A DNA stretch of 64,000 nucleotides from assembly GCF_001421785.1 (NCBI RefSeq), contig NZ_LMLB01000010.1, positions 37,816-101,815 on the forward strand, in the 5' to 3' direction. The notes beneath the pieces are model-generated. The model searched no databases. It worked only from the letters and a program-made list of their open reading frames with translations, and was not told the DNA's origin. The position numbers were made by a program, and so were the translations under genes. This DNA comes from Sphingomonas sp. Leaf33. Lineage in GTDB: Bacteria; Pseudomonadota; Alphaproteobacteria; Sphingomonadales; Sphingomonadaceae. Every line of letters begins with the position of its first letter. Within the stretch, counting starts at the first letter, position 1. Shown here one piece after another: positions 63,701 to 64,000 of this stretch.

Positions 63701-63992
63701 CAAACCCGCCTTCGCCATCGACCTGGCCAGCCTGAAGTCGCGCCAGAAGGACGTGCCGCAGAGCCGCATCGCCGAGGCCGACACGGTCGCCGAACGCCAC
63801 GGCTTCATCGCCCGCGAACCCGGCCGCCGCCCGGGCCGCCGCCCGAGCCCGCGCACCGGCCAGGTGCACGCCAAGGTGTACCCGGACGTGTCCGCCGACA
63901 TCGCCGACGAAGCCGCCCGCCGCGGCGTGACGCAGGGCGTGCTGATCGAGGAAGCGTGGAAACTGTACCGCGCGGCGAACCCGGCGGAGTAG
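63693..63992 (+). CDS. ParG-like ribbon-helix-helix partition protein
   Basis: The 99-residue protein begins at GTG 63693 inside the parA end. The N-terminal half is basic and likely disordered (GRRPGRRPSPRTG). The C-terminal half reads as a ribbon-helix-helix: QVHAKVYPDVSADIADEAAR, then GVTQGVLIEEAWKLYRA. This layout is that of centromere-binding, autorepressing ParG-type proteins. It ends just before the window edge and appears complete. Confidence 0.78.
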   Translation: MTDKPAFAIDLASLKSRQKDVPQSRIAEADTVAERHGFIAREPGRRPGRRPSPRTGQVHAKVYPDVSADIADEAARRGVTQGVLIEEAWKLYRAANPAE

Positions 63993-64000
63993 GGGGGGGG

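Overview
The window looks like part of a high-GC alphaproteobacterial plasmid or megaplasmid, most likely from a sphingomonad. That host assignment is inferred from the overall gene set and style; no rRNA or marker gene is present to test it. Plasmid status is better supported: there is a RepA-type initiator with four exactly phased iterons, a second replication-type winged-helix protein with a possible antisense RNA in its leader, and a ParA plus small ribbon-helix-helix partition pair preceded by an AT-rich, palindrome-rich control region. No tRNA, rRNA, CRISPR array, transposase or insertion sequence was seen.

Positions 221-40837 form a complete ABC-transporter-dependent capsule locus. Export genes are kpsE-kpsM-kpsT (14738-17278), a KpsD/Wza-like lipoprotein (22467), KpsS (27436) and KpsC (34964). 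Kdo for the KpsC/KpsS linker is made by kdsA, kdsB and kdsD, with a histidine-phosphatase-fold protein where a Kdo-8-phosphate phosphatase is needed. The repeat unit is built by several very large multidomain glycosyltransferases (GT4, GT2 and RgpF-like modules) and two GT2 paralogues. Possible tailoring enzymes are three methyltransferases, a NodU-like carbamoyltransferase, a phytanoyl-CoA-dioxygenase-like enzyme, an FkbH-like protein, an LtaS-like phosphoglycerol transferase, epimerase/SDR enzymes and a fatty-acid-hydroxylase-fold protein. A short repeat (consensus close to FDxxxYLxxxPDVAxxGxDPxxHYxxxGxxEGR) recurs in at least five of these otherwise unrelated enzymes.

Positions 41048-43510 hold a compact exosortase system: a 59-residue protein that is little more than a signal peptide and a C-terminal sorting signal, an exosortase, a third small membrane-anchored protein, and a divergent sterol-desaturase-like gene. 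Positions 43617-47767 are miscellaneous: an FAD-linked oxidase, a WGR-domain protein, a nucleotidyltransferase-fold protein and hypotheticals.

Positions 47768-50282 are the replication region. Positions 51011-60544 encode a type I secretion system (TolC, ABC exporter, HlyD) facing a 1,538-residue RTX/Calx-beta extracellular nuclease that is its likely cargo. The window ends with an FkbM methyltransferase, two overlapping genes for small exported proteins, and the parA/parG-like partition operon (63032-63992).
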